Shown here piece by piece: positions 34,601-44,100 of a stretch of DNA of 64,000 bases. The notes under the pieces are model-generated. The model was not told where the DNA came from. It worked only from the letters and a program-made list of their open reading frames with translations, and ran no database searches. The DNA is taken from NCBI GenBank assembly GCA_030248065.1, contig JASAMV010004953.1:1-64000 (forward strand), in the 5' to 3' direction. Each line of letters opens with the position of its first letter. Positions within the stretch are counted from its first letter, which is position 1. Position numbers and translations under genes: made by a program. The stretch is from Rhynchonema sp. JSB1_4. Its lineage: Eukaryota > Nematoda > Chromadorea > Monhysterida > Xyalidae.

Positions 34601-36465
34601 TCAAATTCATGCATTTCTCGTTTGTCGTGTCTTTCTGGCTGACAGCCCAAGCCTGAACCTGAGTGAAGGCCAATGTAGTTGAACTTTTGTGAATGTTGCC
34701 TTCGTATGTCCAGGTCTTCATGGCTGGTAGCTTAAGCCCAATCCCCTAAATGAAAGCCTGAGCAGTTGAACTTTTGTGAACATGTTCTTCTGATGGACAC
34801 GTCTTCCTGGCTGGCAGCCTAAGCCTATGAACAACTAGTAATGTAACAGCAGTGAGTTTTGCCCGTTTCGGCGTGTTTTCACATACGGGCGAGGTGCCAG
34901 ATCTCGTCGGTGCGAACACCTCTATCCATTGACCCTGGGCCTAAGCCTATGATCAAGCCTGGGTCGTAGCAGGTGACGTTTCACTCCTGGGTCACGAGCT
35001 ACGTGAATACCTACTTCCATGCCTGCCGCCACCTGCTTAGAACAATTTGTCACCTTTGTTATGTGCTGAAGTGCGCTTCATGTCTCATTTCATTGTGAAC
35101 AATTTTTAGTGCACCAAGTAATGAAGCGCCAAACAGCCTTTTTAATTGCGTAGATTTAGAGTCAAAGTTAGTTTCCGTCCGTTCGTTCTCAGCATAGTAG
35201 TGGCTGGGGGGGGGGGTTACGCCCCCTCTGAGTACTTACCTACCACAAAACCCGAGGGGGGTTGGGGGGTTGAGTACTTACCTCTCACAACTCCAAATCA
35301 TACCTCTCACAAGCAATTTTATACCTTTTTAAGGCAAAAATCGGTGTTTTTCGACTTAATTTCCCAAAAATCGCGCGCTAAACTCACCCATTTTTATTTT
35401 ACTCGGCAAACTCGACCTATTTTTAGGCGATTTTCGGCGAAAATTTGGAAAAAGTACTATTTTTGCCTCAATTTTTGGCCAAAGTTGTATCACAAAAACG
35501 GTGTTTTTTTCGCCTTTTTGGGTGACCAAAATCATACCTCTCACGCTTCCGGTCCCAACCCCGCATCATACTTACCTCCCACACATGGGCCTGCCACTTC
35601 ACTGGTTCTCAGTACATGTTTCGACAGGGAATCTACAAAGCATGAAACATTACAGAAGAGCCACCCAGCCCGGCTGCGACATCCAGGGACCGTTCGCCGC
35701 TATACTCCACTGTCGGGTCACCGTATAAGTATTTCGGCACAACGCAATCATCACTTGTGACGCCGGTTGGTCGGTTTTTTTTCTATGTATTGTTCTTTAT
35801 TTTTGATGTTTTAAATTTATTTTATTTTAACAATTGTAATCGTTTTTGACAGGGTTTCGGGTTTGTTTCTGCCCACTGCTTAAGAATATAGCATGAGATC
35901 GTTTCCTGTTTGTATTCGTATGTCACTCGCGTTGACGATGACCTCAGGTACCGCACCATCGTCCAAGTTTGGAAGGTCGTGCGCGTCGATGTAGTTGATA
36001 AGCAGGGTTGATAATGAACATGCATTGCAGATATCCCCAGCGAACGGTGGCAGCGATGCACTGTGTCCTCCACCCACCACCCCGGACTCGCCCCCAGCCA
36101 GTGGTGGCACGGCACAGACCACTGCGCCGCGCAAAAGTTCCAGTACAAACGCCCTATCCCCGCCGGTGCCGCAGCCGCATCACAAGTCAGGCAACACCGG
36201 TACGAGTCTGTCGAGCCGATTCAGCAGTTTGTGGAGTGGCATTGGACGCAACCCGCCGTCTGTACACCACACGGTGCGCATATTGCAAAGTCAACAACAA
36301 CAACAGTCCTCTGGACAGAGGGGGTCGATGCCCAAACAACACAGCATTGCCAGCGGGACGCAATCGAAGAAACAAACCCCGCCCGGCAGCAAGGGTGGTG
36401 ATACGTTGCCCGGCATGCCCATGCATCTGGCAGAGGAAAAGGGAAGGAAGAGTAAAAAAAAGTAG
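16410..36465 (+). CDS. Lbc-family Rho guanine nucleotide exchange factor (AKAP13/GEF-H1/ARHGEF18-like)
   Basis: A multi-exon gene whose product would load GTP onto Rho. Domain order matches the Lbc GEFs: Ser-rich N-terminus (exons about 16,410-16,671; 17,880-17,990; 18,096-18,200; 18,387-18,495; 18,682-18,807; 19,135-19,361; 20,082-20,188; 20,292-20,390), C1 finger (20,606-21,234), linker (21,326-21,368; 22,890-23,193), DH (23,395-25,847), PH (26,867-28,382), linker exons near 28,702, 29,013, 29,621, 29,769 and 30,348, coiled coil (32,123-33,775), and Pro/Ser/Gln-rich tail (33,974-34,088; 34,285-34,459; 35,654-35,729; 36,030-36,465). Introns are GT-AG, often ending TTTCAG. MITEs sit only in introns, apart from a doubtful contact at 16,409. 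An ATG at 22,898 (MAGRAREDS) could start a short isoform lacking C1. The true 5' end is unknown. Confidence 0.75.
16759..17321. mobile_element. hAT-like element, TATACTTGCGGG ends (copy 1)
   Basis: It runs from TATGCTTGCGGGCCGG to AATACGCAAGTATA, flanked by CAAGCACC and CAAGCACA (7 of 8). Its word is CCGGAAAAAAACCG. It is the same family as 53,468-53,895 but contains the extra unit 17,014-17,194. Confidence 0.8.
17014..17194 (+). mobile_element. Helitron-like non-autonomous unit (copy 1)
   Basis: It starts TCTATAGTACTAAAA after A and ends GGGTCCCGACTAG before T. The sister hAT element at about 53,742 shows the join GGCCA|TTTCCC, so this 181-bp unit was inserted between A and T without a target duplication, as Helitrons do. 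GC-rich sequence lies just inside the 3' end. Confidence 0.65.
17424..17584. mobile_element. Tc1/mariner-like MITE (CCGTAAAAACC ends)
   Basis: CCGTAAAAACCTAAATAGAG to TGTATTTAGGTTTTTACGG, with TA on both sides. The interior has GAGCCCCC words and a short unique segment. Confidence 0.8.
19455..19826. mobile_element. hAT-like MITE family 1, word GAGATAGTGTACC
   Basis: Perfect duplication TTGGTCGC (19,447-19,454 and 19,827-19,834) and family 1 ends. The word GGGGGAGATAGTGTACC takes the positions that hold AACAGACGTACC in other copies. It lies in a RhoGEF intron. Confidence 0.92.
20606..21234 (+). CDS. RhoGEF exons encoding the C1 zinc finger
   Basis: Exon 20,606-20,790 carries HNFSVSVSC, then YCQACNKLITKHDAYQCD. 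After a GT-AG intron, exon 21,155-21,234 continues DCDTIVHPGCRDQADSCDKG. Together this gives H..C-x2-C..C-x2-C..H-x2-C..C, a C1 (phorbol-ester-type) finger as found N-terminal to DH in GEF-H1 and AKAP13. The codon is split after its first base (GAC), so the phase agrees. Confidence 0.8.
23395..25847 (+). CDS. RhoGEF exons encoding the DH (Dbl homology) domain
   Basis: Exons at about 23,395-23,516, 23,694-23,746, 24,303-24,491, 25,228-25,368 and 25,634-25,847. They read ELARLKEQHVIHDLYKQE (helix 1), IDRLIPSQIFQPLMQFHFDF, ELAVKAHVTLN, and LPQCLFDIRLHVTKYHQLGD. The last aligns with the conserved LVTQRITKYPVL helix of Dbl GEFs but has H where P is usual. Phases agree across the junctions checked. 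Confidence 0.78.
23821..24200. mobile_element. Truncated CAGTGGTGTAACTAC hAT-like fragment
   Basis: Left terminus CAGTGGTGTAACTACCCG with GGGGCGGCAACCTA and TACTGTACCGGCCGAGCTAG words. The right terminus is missing and the middle differs from other copies. It lies in a RhoGEF intron. Confidence 0.55.
24806..25175. mobile_element. hAT-like element, TAGGGTTAGAG ends, word ACCCGACACCCGAC
   Basis: It runs from TACGGCTAGAGG to CTCTAACCCTA and is flanked by a perfect 8-bp duplication CCGGCAAG (24,798-24,805 and 25,176-25,183). Words and core match 12,517 and 58,504. It lies in a RhoGEF DH intron. Confidence 0.88.
25893..26737 (+). mobile_element. hAT element relic, TAGGGATCGGA ends, word CCCACACAC
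   Basis: It runs from TAGGGATCGGAATC to GTCCGATCCCTA with a perfect 8-bp duplication GAGCTGGG (25,885-25,892 and 26,738-26,745). CCCACACACCCACAC words fill both ends. The middle holds a degraded hAT transposase segment. It lies in the intron between the DH and PH exons. Confidence 0.88.
26254..26551 (+). pseudogene. hAT transposase middle-region fragment
   Basis: Reads QLFDNSDLLRYEITASEFQL then MESAQKLLKYCLDANNQ. After about 90 bp that resembles an intron ending CGCAG, it continues KKQESLSIVLPVIVTLLSKL. hAT transposases have a region of the form 'W/F-x-L-(x)-L..L.PF...T..LS....PTLS.VLP....L...L', and this fits, including the LP-I-L pattern. It sits inside an element with hAT-type duplication and ends. 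It is too short and interrupted to be functional. Confidence 0.55.
26867..28382 (+). CDS. RhoGEF exons encoding the DH-PH linker and PH domain
   Basis: Exons at about 26,867-26,961, 27,067-27,154, 27,235-27,332, 27,594-27,741 and 28,235-28,382. They read AEQLKKLWQRMQHQLDY (end of DH), RRLLFHTSVDVKQIIG (PH strand 1, compare RKLIHDGSV in the family), QLLVFDDVIVFLYLKGNKLQ (compare LLSDVLVFLQ), a loop with LDPAKLLYPREDASC, and FQTRDDFNKFKDIIAHVQS (C-terminal PH helix). This is the Lbc-type PH domain, which in the family binds active Rho. Phases agree at the junctions checked. Confidence 0.78.
27838..27892. repeat. Two-copy tandem repeat
   Basis: ACCGACTTAGACCACACTGG followed by the same unit with ACATTGG, period about 27 bp, in a RhoGEF intron. 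Confidence 0.6.
30519..30676. mobile_element. Short MITE with inverted ends, uninterrupted copy
   Basis: CTACGCCAACGTGCCCGATT at the left and CCGAAATCGG followed by TGTTGGCGTAG at the right are inverted. The interior TTACAAAACGAATAGAAAG is shared with 7,757-7,780, where a Mutator-like MITE has split the related copy. It lies just after a RhoGEF exon ending near 30,507. Confidence 0.6.
30891..31955. mobile_element. piggyBac-like composite foldback, TTAA flank
   Basis: Starts TTAAGGGCGCGGCCAGG and ends CCTGGCCGCGCCCTTAG, suggesting a TTAA target with one changed base. The word GCGGACTGCGGACATTG alternates with its inverse, giving stacked palindromes at 30,897-31,140 and 31,858-31,950. Inner arms CAATCGAAACATTT (31,140) and AATGTTTCGATTG (31,828) also pair. 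A second MITE lies inside at 31,264-31,629. Confidence 0.75.
31264..31629. mobile_element. MITE with TATAGTGTTTCC ends (full copy)
   Basis: TATAGTGTTTCCTGTTTTTC at the left is matched inverted by AAAAAGGAAACACTATA at the right. Another copy starts at 63,904 and runs off the window, with identical sequence over at least 95 bp. Confidence 0.75.
32123..33775 (+). CDS. RhoGEF coiled-coil exons
   Basis: Exons at about 32,123-32,230, 32,622-32,736, 32,818-32,921 and 33,619-33,775 form charged heptad-rich sequence: FRRANKAYNDVLKENAKLF, LTMEKRAAEEKVALLSKMRA, KRWQRQMEAEKEDINDEKRA, and RIEQQDIEIEEKYRELKAKE. Lbc GEFs carry a C-terminal coiled coil used for dimerisation and microtubule or partner binding. 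Spacing and composition fit; the partner cannot be inferred. Confidence 0.72.
33040..33475. mobile_element. MITE with GGGTTCAAATGGGATC ends, word TTCGGGATCGGGA
   Basis: GGGTTCAAATGGGATCGC at the left and GGATCCCGTTTTGAACCC at the right are inverted. GTTCGGGATCGGGA-like words occur at both ends (33,070, 33,120, 33,150, 33,384, 33,402, 33,432). Related words occur at 58,090-58,170. No target duplication was identified. It lies between two coiled-coil exons. Confidence 0.6.
35193..35604. mobile_element. hAT-like MITE, CAGTGTAGTGGC family, word AGTACTTACCTCTCACA
   Basis: CATAGTAGTGGCTGG to CCTGCCACTTCACTG with a perfect 8-bp duplication GTTCTCAG (35,185-35,192 and 35,605-35,612). It lies in the RhoGEF intron preceding the exon at about 35,654. 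Confidence 0.9.
36030..36465 (+). CDS. RhoGEF last exon: Pro/Ser/Gln-rich tail and stop
   Basis: After TTGCAG at 36,030 the frame reads ISPANGGSDALCPPPTTPDS, SSLWSGIGRNPPS, a Gln run, and ends HLAEEKGRKSKKK then stop at 36,463-36,465. Low complexity but open throughout, and in phase with the preceding small exon ending at a GTATAAG donor. Confidence 0.65.
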
Positions 36466-38149
36466 ACGCATCGCTTCGTCCAGTCTGCCCTCTTCATGAA
36501 GACTCTTCACATTTGTAGTGACCTGAATGTACCCGAGAAGGATGGTAATGCCGCTCCCGAACATGTAGCTATAAAGAGGTTAGGCAACTGTATTCTTTTC
36601 TGATTGAGTTTTGGTGATCAGAATTCTCCAATTGTGGTCCCATGTACTTATGATGTCGTGTTTGTGATGTTTCGAGTTTGCACCACAATCCGTCGTCTGT
36701 CTGTTTATAGCTTTGGAGGATCTGATCCAGTTGTGGTGTATGAATCGCTGTTGTTGTTGTGCTTGTGTACAATTTTAGTCAAATTTGTGTGGAAACGAAC
36801 CAGCTAGCTCTGACTGTACAGAATATGCTGATATTACCTAAAGTTTGCACATTTACAACCACGGAAACGAACGTTTCTGTTACAATTACGTATAAAATGG
36901 TTCAATTTTTTTGTTGTGTTACTACATAATTTTGTGAAAAATGTATAGGCCCCCTATGATGATAATGTCGAAAATGTGTTCCAATAGATGTTTGACTCTG
37001 ATTTGATATCAGGTTCTCTGTTGTGCGGTCCATCCGGAATAATGTACCAGACTATGTTACAATTTAACGTTTGTGTATGAATTTGGTCACAGTTTTTGTG
37101 ATAGGTGCCCGTTATGAATGTTTTCCATTGTCTTGGCGTTATCTTTTTGCCAGCATTTGCTTTTTCGAAACTAATTCTTCTCAAAACGGATTCGTAACAG
37201 CCTTGCCTTCTTTGGTTTCCATGCATTTTTGCTGCTATTATTTATATTTGCCATCAAAATGATTAATGAGCTATACTTTAAAAAAAGCTGATAGTTATCT
37301 TTTGTTTTTCGCTCAAATTATCTTGTACCATGCGAAATAGCTTGGTCTTCCGTAACCGACAAGGCCTTTCAACAACAGGGCGCTAAATCAATGGCCAACT
37401 TTTTATAGAACTGTTTTTGTCACATAATTTTAATTTCCGGGTTGTGCTTGTGTTCTTATCCTCTTTTGTTCCCATTTACCACACATCAATATTTGCAATG
37501 ATTTTTATCCACTTTGCGCAATGCTGTTTTCAATCCCTGTTATGATACTTGGCGGGTTTTGCTTTTTTGTCTGTTGGCAATGTTTTTATTTCGTGATGGT
37601 TGTTTTGCAACTGCAAACTAGAAACATTTACATATTTTGTAAAGATGTAAACAGTAACTTCTCATAAGCCATGTGGTGTGATGAGCGACATTATATAATT
37701 TTTATTTAACTTTCTTTTATTTTGTAACGTTATTAATACAAACTGCACTACAGTGTTAAAAGATAACCACAAAAAATGGAGAAAACAATCAAAGAAACAC
37801 AATGAGCAAAAAGATCAGAATTCTCGAAAGCGTAACCGCCAGCGGGGGCAGCTGGCTGACCTCAAGTTGTTGGGTGCTCACGTGAACAAGCAACGTCGTT
37901 CAACGCACATATGTTTTGGGAAGTAGTAGGGAACAGAACTGTTGCGCACCGGTTGCGCTTTCGAGAATTTGCGCCAATGAGCAAACAAAGGAACAACCAA
38001 AAAATATTACCCGTGTCTAGGGTTAGAGAGATGTCGGCTGTCGGGTGTCGGGTGCCAAAAAAGTGTAGGTGTCGGGTGTCGGGTGTCGGGTACCCCCAGA
38101 TGTCGGGTGACGGGCCGTGTCCGCACAGCATCATAAATCTCGCTGGGCA
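36466..38149. other. Intergenic region between convergent RhoGEF and TRIP13 genes
   Basis: AT-rich with no convincing exon on either strand. It should hold both 3' UTRs. The only recognisable repeat is at 38,018-38,120. Confidence 0.6.
38018..38120. mobile_element. Truncated TAGGGTTAGAG element
   Basis: CTAGGGTTAGAGAGATGTCGG with GTCGGGTGTCGGGT words and GGTGCCAAAAAAGTGTAGG, as at the left end of 58,504. Nothing matches the core or right end. It ends about 30 bp before the TRIP13 stop codon. Confidence 0.6.
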
Positions 38150-41100
38150 TTATTTCTTGACCAAATGACCGCGATTCTTGTGTTCGGAATCAACAGCGGA
38201 ATTGAGCGCATCAAGGAATTGTGGAAGAGGCACCAGGGTCTGAAACTTGGAAGGGGAATGTAAAAAGAAGAACAAACATACATTTACATATGTCAAAAGG
38301 TACCGCTACCTGTAACAACAAGGAGTGAGCCATTACGGGCAGCTTGCGCAGCGTACGCCCGCTCAGACCGACGCATTTCCTGCAAACAAAGTGAACAATC
38401 ACTAAATTCTGCATGAAATGTACATACCTTCTGGCATACAGGGTCAGCTGCTTAGCAATATGCTTTTCGGTTACCCGTTATCGCAGAAGAGGTCATTGAG
38501 CATTGCAATTAAACTGGGATGGCCATCACGAAACTTAGGAGAAACATGGTCTGATTGTGTGCACCAACTTTGATATTTCAAACAATCGTTCGCTCATGAG
38601 CGTGGCGTGATCAGCTTTAGGGGTTCCATTGTTGTGACGTATTTCGGTGAACGGAGCACGACCCATCGCACACGCATCGTTGTGCAATTGTACTGCACTG
38701 CTCACCAGCGATGTCTGCAATCAATACAGTGCACATGTCACTAATTGTAGGCAGTCAGCTTGTTTTTCACTAATTCAATATCTGCAAGTACGGGCTAGGG
38801 ATAAATATATCGTTCACCACTAAGGCACCAGACACGTAAAAGGACAAAATGGTAAACATAAAGAGCAATCACCACCGACCCTTTGCAGCTCCCTAATCAT
38901 GCTCACAAAGATGGAGTACACAGCTATGGATGACGGTGGTCCAATGTAGCGCTTGACATCGGCTCGGTCCACAAACGCTGCGTCGACCGCGTCAGACAAA
39001 TTGGACGTGGTGAAGATGAGCACGTTTGGGTAGCTGTGTTTGGGCCGTACTGTTATCATTTGGGTAGCAAATGGGTGGTTTGCTTTGTGGCGGCAAAGGA
39101 CGCACAAACCAAAATCCTTGATGAAAAAAATTGCTCACTCCAGGACAGCGCGATTCCGACAATGACAAAATCCATTAACGTTCTTGGTCGCGCCATCTAA
39201 CTAAGCAATTTAATTCGCCACACTTTCACAACTCGTAATCTCAGTTTTCTCATGAATTCCATAGGCAAGTTTTGCTAATCACCACGTGTGCATGGATGGC
39301 ATGTCACTAAAACGACTACCCACCACTCTGTTTGATGATTTAGACCCTGAAAGAACTTTCAAGCACTCAACCCAAGCACACAAACTAAAGCCACTCACCG
39401 TCTAATGCAGTCAATCTGTGTGAGCAGTGCGTTCACGACACGAACGGCATCCGACGGTTCGTTGCGCGCCATCGACTGCTCGCGGGCCATCGTCAGACTC
39501 TCCACCTGTCACAAAATAACACCACGTACCGATTGAGCTTTGTGCCTATGAATCTCCAAACCGACCTCATCAATCAATACCGACACCAGACATTCCTCAT
39601 CGTCGAGTAGCGCTGTCAATTGACTGAACAGTTGTTGCACCAGCTTGCCGCTCTGTAAATATGGAACGTAATATTTCGGTTAATCATTTACGATTTCGTC
39701 CCCTTTCTCACAATTTCGTGTCCTGGTTTTGTATTTATTTTTTATTCCCGCCCGCAACACCTTGTTTTATATTTATTTGATGTCCGTAAATTCCATACCC
39801 GGTTATGTAATTATGCTTCTTGCACTTAACCTTCTTCTATTATGCCTTATTGAGTTGGTGTGCACGCAATAAAACAAATAAATCAACCGGTTTCTGAATG
39901 GTCGATCCAGTCTCGCTCGGTTACGCTAAGATTTTCACGAAGAAGATACATTCGCTGTTGGCATACAGCATATTCACCCAATACAAATGCATGCTTTTCG
40001 GTCCCGAAAATGCGCCGTAGTTAAGCGGTGCGCCAGTTAAAGCTGCTGGTCAACAACCCATCGACCTCGCTTAATCTTGGGGGCAGTGCACATTAAGAAA
40101 GGTGGGATATCGTGTTACTCGACTCTGACTTGGAGAGTCGATTCGTTGCTTCCTGATGTTTCACGGCCGTGTTGAAGTTCGCCCCTTAGTGAAAAAATGC
40201 AAAAGTTATGCCGGCTTCCCGTGGAAAGCACAACTCACGGCGACGTTAAAGAATTTCAGAATATCAAGCACAAACATTTATTTCATCGGTATGATATACG
40301 GCTTTGCAGGAAACAGCTTGCATCCTAAATGAGAAAACATTTAGTTCCAAAAACCTGGTGTTTTTTTGGTCACCGTTTTCTTCGCCGATAATTTTAAGCA
40401 TCTGCGATTGACCAGCAAATGTGTTGATCGGACACAAAAATCCTCTAATTACTGTGTACATAACCTGTGCTTTTGAGTTCTCTGCACCAAACACAGCTAA
40501 TACAATAATTCGGACAACATGCGCAAGTCGGTCATTATCAGCGCGCGCGCTCAAAAACAACGTGCAGATTCGAGCACTCAAAAATGTTTTGTCTTTTTTG
40601 GGGTCGCGCACGCCCATAATGACCGACTTGCGCATGTTGTCCGAATTATTGCGTTAGCTGTATTTGGTGCAAAGAACTCAAAAGCACAGGTTATGTACAC
40701 AATAATTAGAGGATTTTTGTGTCCGATCAACACATTTGTTGGTCAATCGCAGATGCTTAAAATTATCGGCGAAGAAAACGGTGACCAAAAAACACCAGGT
40801 TTTTGGAACTAAATGACTTCTCCTTCAGGATACAAGCTGTTTCCTGCAAAGCTGTATATCATACTGATGAAACAAACGTTGGTGCTTGATATTCTGAAAT
40901 TATTAAACGTTGCCGCGAATTGTCCTTTCCAGGGAAACCCGGCAAAATTTTTGCATTTTTTCACTGAGGGGCAAACTTCAACCCGGCCGTGAAACATCAG
41001 GAAGCAACCAATCGACTCCCCAAGTCAGGGTCGAGTAACACGATATTCCACCTTTGTTCAGGTGCACTGCCCCCAAGATTAAACGAAGTCGATGGGTTGT

Positions 41101-44100
41101 TGACCAGCACCTTTAAGCTATTCGTTATGAGCAGATTCGTTATTATGTCGGACATGCATAACATGTTTGACGGTCCCAAATGGCAGTATGTATGCATTTC
41201 CTTCTTCGTTACAAGCATATTCGTTCAGGAAGTCTTCCCCGAAGGTAAAATGTGCAATATTGCACGTATGCAGAAGACCCCTCTTCAGTTGTTTTTCGAA
41301 CTATGCAACCAAAACGTGCATTTTTTGCCCATCAAAACGTTCAATTCCAATACAATAACGCCCCAAAATTGGAATACAAAAAACCAGCGCACTAACCTCG
41401 GAGAACCATTTTGAGAACAAACTGTGACTGTTGACTTCAACGAACACGGAGCGTTTGTAACGTTTGTTCAGTCGGACACACAAACGTTGGGCTAGCGCTT
41501 TGCACAACGTTGTCTTGCCGGTGCCCGGCGGGCCTGAGAGCGCACGACAGGTATGTACAAGTGTGATTAATTGCGTAATGAAAGCACAACACAAGCTTGC
41601 TTCTTTATAGTGACCCTCAATATTGTGCAAGCCCGGTGATGGTGAACGAGTTCAGTGTGTGCCAGTATTTATTACTAATCCTAATCTTATTATGATTATT
41701 ACGTGACCGACAATCCGAATCGCAATTGCTGGTCGTCACCATAACGGGGACAAGCACCGTATTGTCTTTTAGCACATAAGCAGCAAGCAACCAATGTTAC
41801 CAACCATGGAACAACAGCAATCGATTGATGGTAATAATGGTAGAATCGACACGTCTGTCAGACATCAACATCATTGCGTTCACGTATTGCAGCACCTGCA
41901 CATATGTGAAAATCAAAATCTGGGCTGATTGTCCACTGAAACACACTTTACTTGACTGAGACTAAATAAAAACCTATGAACAAAGATTTGAGACTATGAA
42001 AACTTCGAAAAGACAAGTGTTCTACCTCCAATTTCAAGTTGTCATCAAAAATCAGATTCTCCCACAAATCGTCAAACTCAAAATTCGGCATGTCCCACTG
42101 ATTGCTGCCGACCACCGGCGGCTCGTTATCATCACCGCCGACTGAAGGTAAAAGTACTGACATATATGAATTCTGAGGATCACATTCACAGAAATCAGCA
42201 AACTGAAAGTGTTTGTTGTGAAAAATGCAACAAGAGAGGAACACTAAACGCACCATCGAGAACATGTTCAACTGGATCGGAGCTCGGTTGGACGCGGTAA
42301 AAGTGATAGGCTGCATATTTCAAGGTTAATTCGGTCAGTGGAATTATCTGAAACGGAAAGTACCTGGGTTAGGCACTAGAACACAATGTGGGATGGAAAA
42401 GTATGCAGCAGCGGCAAACCTGGTGATTAATAATCAGTCTCAAAGTTATTAAACCCGTCAGATTAGATCCGTTACGGTAACGTCACACCACTTCCAACTT
42501 GAGTTTAGTGACAGTCATGAGCCGAATTCGACCAGCTACAGTAATACATACAGAAAAATTGTCACAACCGATTTGTTCGATGTTGTCTCCTTTGCAAAAT
42601 CACGAATTGTCGTCCGTCTCTTCAAAAACTCACTGTGACCAAAATCAGACCAATCAGGTCACTGATGGTGACAACCACAACCACCCACTCACAATAATGT
42701 TTCATTACCTGTCCATCGTGGCATTCGCGTCGACTGACAAGAATACGATCCACGATCAAATGTATATCAAGATCGACATCGAACTTCTTATTTCGTCGCT
42801 GGTTCTCGTTGTGTTCGCCCGTCGCATTCACGTGGATACTTCGATTGCAACGCGCGTGTTTCAGCTGCAGAAGATAGTCGTGCACAGCCAGCTCGACTTC
42901 GGATATACTCGCTCTGGAAAAGAATAATATACTAAATTTGGTAGTAAATTGAGTGGAATCGGACTCGCGGTCAAGCGTAGCATGAGACATTTCGTTCACA
43001 GACAGACCCACCAGCACCAGCTCAAAGCCACCGTGGCTTTTGCCAGACAGCTTAAAACACAAGGTTGCAATCTGATTTTCCAAAAAAAGGTACCCACCTT
43101 GCAACCATCTCCGACGGTAAATTGCAACCACCAATTTATGGTTTTCATAGGCAAAATGGGTGTTTGTCGATTCTAAAGTAGCGCGGTCAAACATAGGGGT
43201 GGTGCCAACCAGTGCTGTGGCTACTTCTGCGGGGCGGGTAGGGTACATAGGTGGAAAAATCCGGGGCGGGTAGGTAGGGGTAGTGTACCTGGGCTGGGCA
43301 GTGGTGTAGTTACCCAGGCGGGGCGGCAACCTATTGTACTACCAAAAATGTGGGGCGGCAACCTCCTACTGTACCGGCCGAGCTAGGGGGCGGGAATAAA
43401 AATTTTTAGGTCTAAATATTGGTGAAAATGTACTCTAAAACGCTAATTTCGCGCGTAGCGCGCGATTTTCGCCTATGTGGAGTGAAAACTACCGATTTTA
43501 TACCATTTTGAGCCAAAAATCACAACTCACTGTACCATCCGCCCGGCGGCGACCTACCTACGGTACCAGCATGGAGCGTCAACCTACCTACCTACTGTAC
43601 CTAGGGCTATAGGGGCTCCGTGTACCTGGGATCTTGGCAGTGTAGTTCCTGGTCCGGAGGGGGAGATAGCGGACCCTCCGTTTTTTTTGGAGGGGGAGAT
43701 AGTGTACCCCCGTGGGGGCAAGGGGGGGGAAGAGCCAAATTCAGGAAAAGTCACTTTTTGAGGTAGAAAATTTGACCTATGTTTGCCCCTTTTTGGAAAA
43801 AATTCTTCATAAAAAAGGGTATTTTGGCGACTTTTGAGAATGTTGACCTGAAAATCACACATTTTGGCCTAAAAATGCCCATTTTAGGCCTAAAAATGCC
43901 TATTTTAGGTAAAAATTGGGGAGATAGTGTACCCGGAGGGGGAGATAGGGGGATAGTGTACCACCTGAGGGGGAGATAGCGCACCCGAGGGGGGACCCCC
44001 CTTCACCCCCAGGAACTACACTGGATCTTGGGGGGAATTCGGTTTGGGGGGAGGGGGGAAGATTTTTCGGGGCGGGTGGGGTACAATACAAGTTTTTTTG

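Noticed and set aside
42913..42993. ATG at 42,993 as the TRIP13 start
   Set aside because: The frame is open, but a TTTTCCAG acceptor at 42,914 joins in phase to exon 1 at 49,238, which matches the family N-terminus better.
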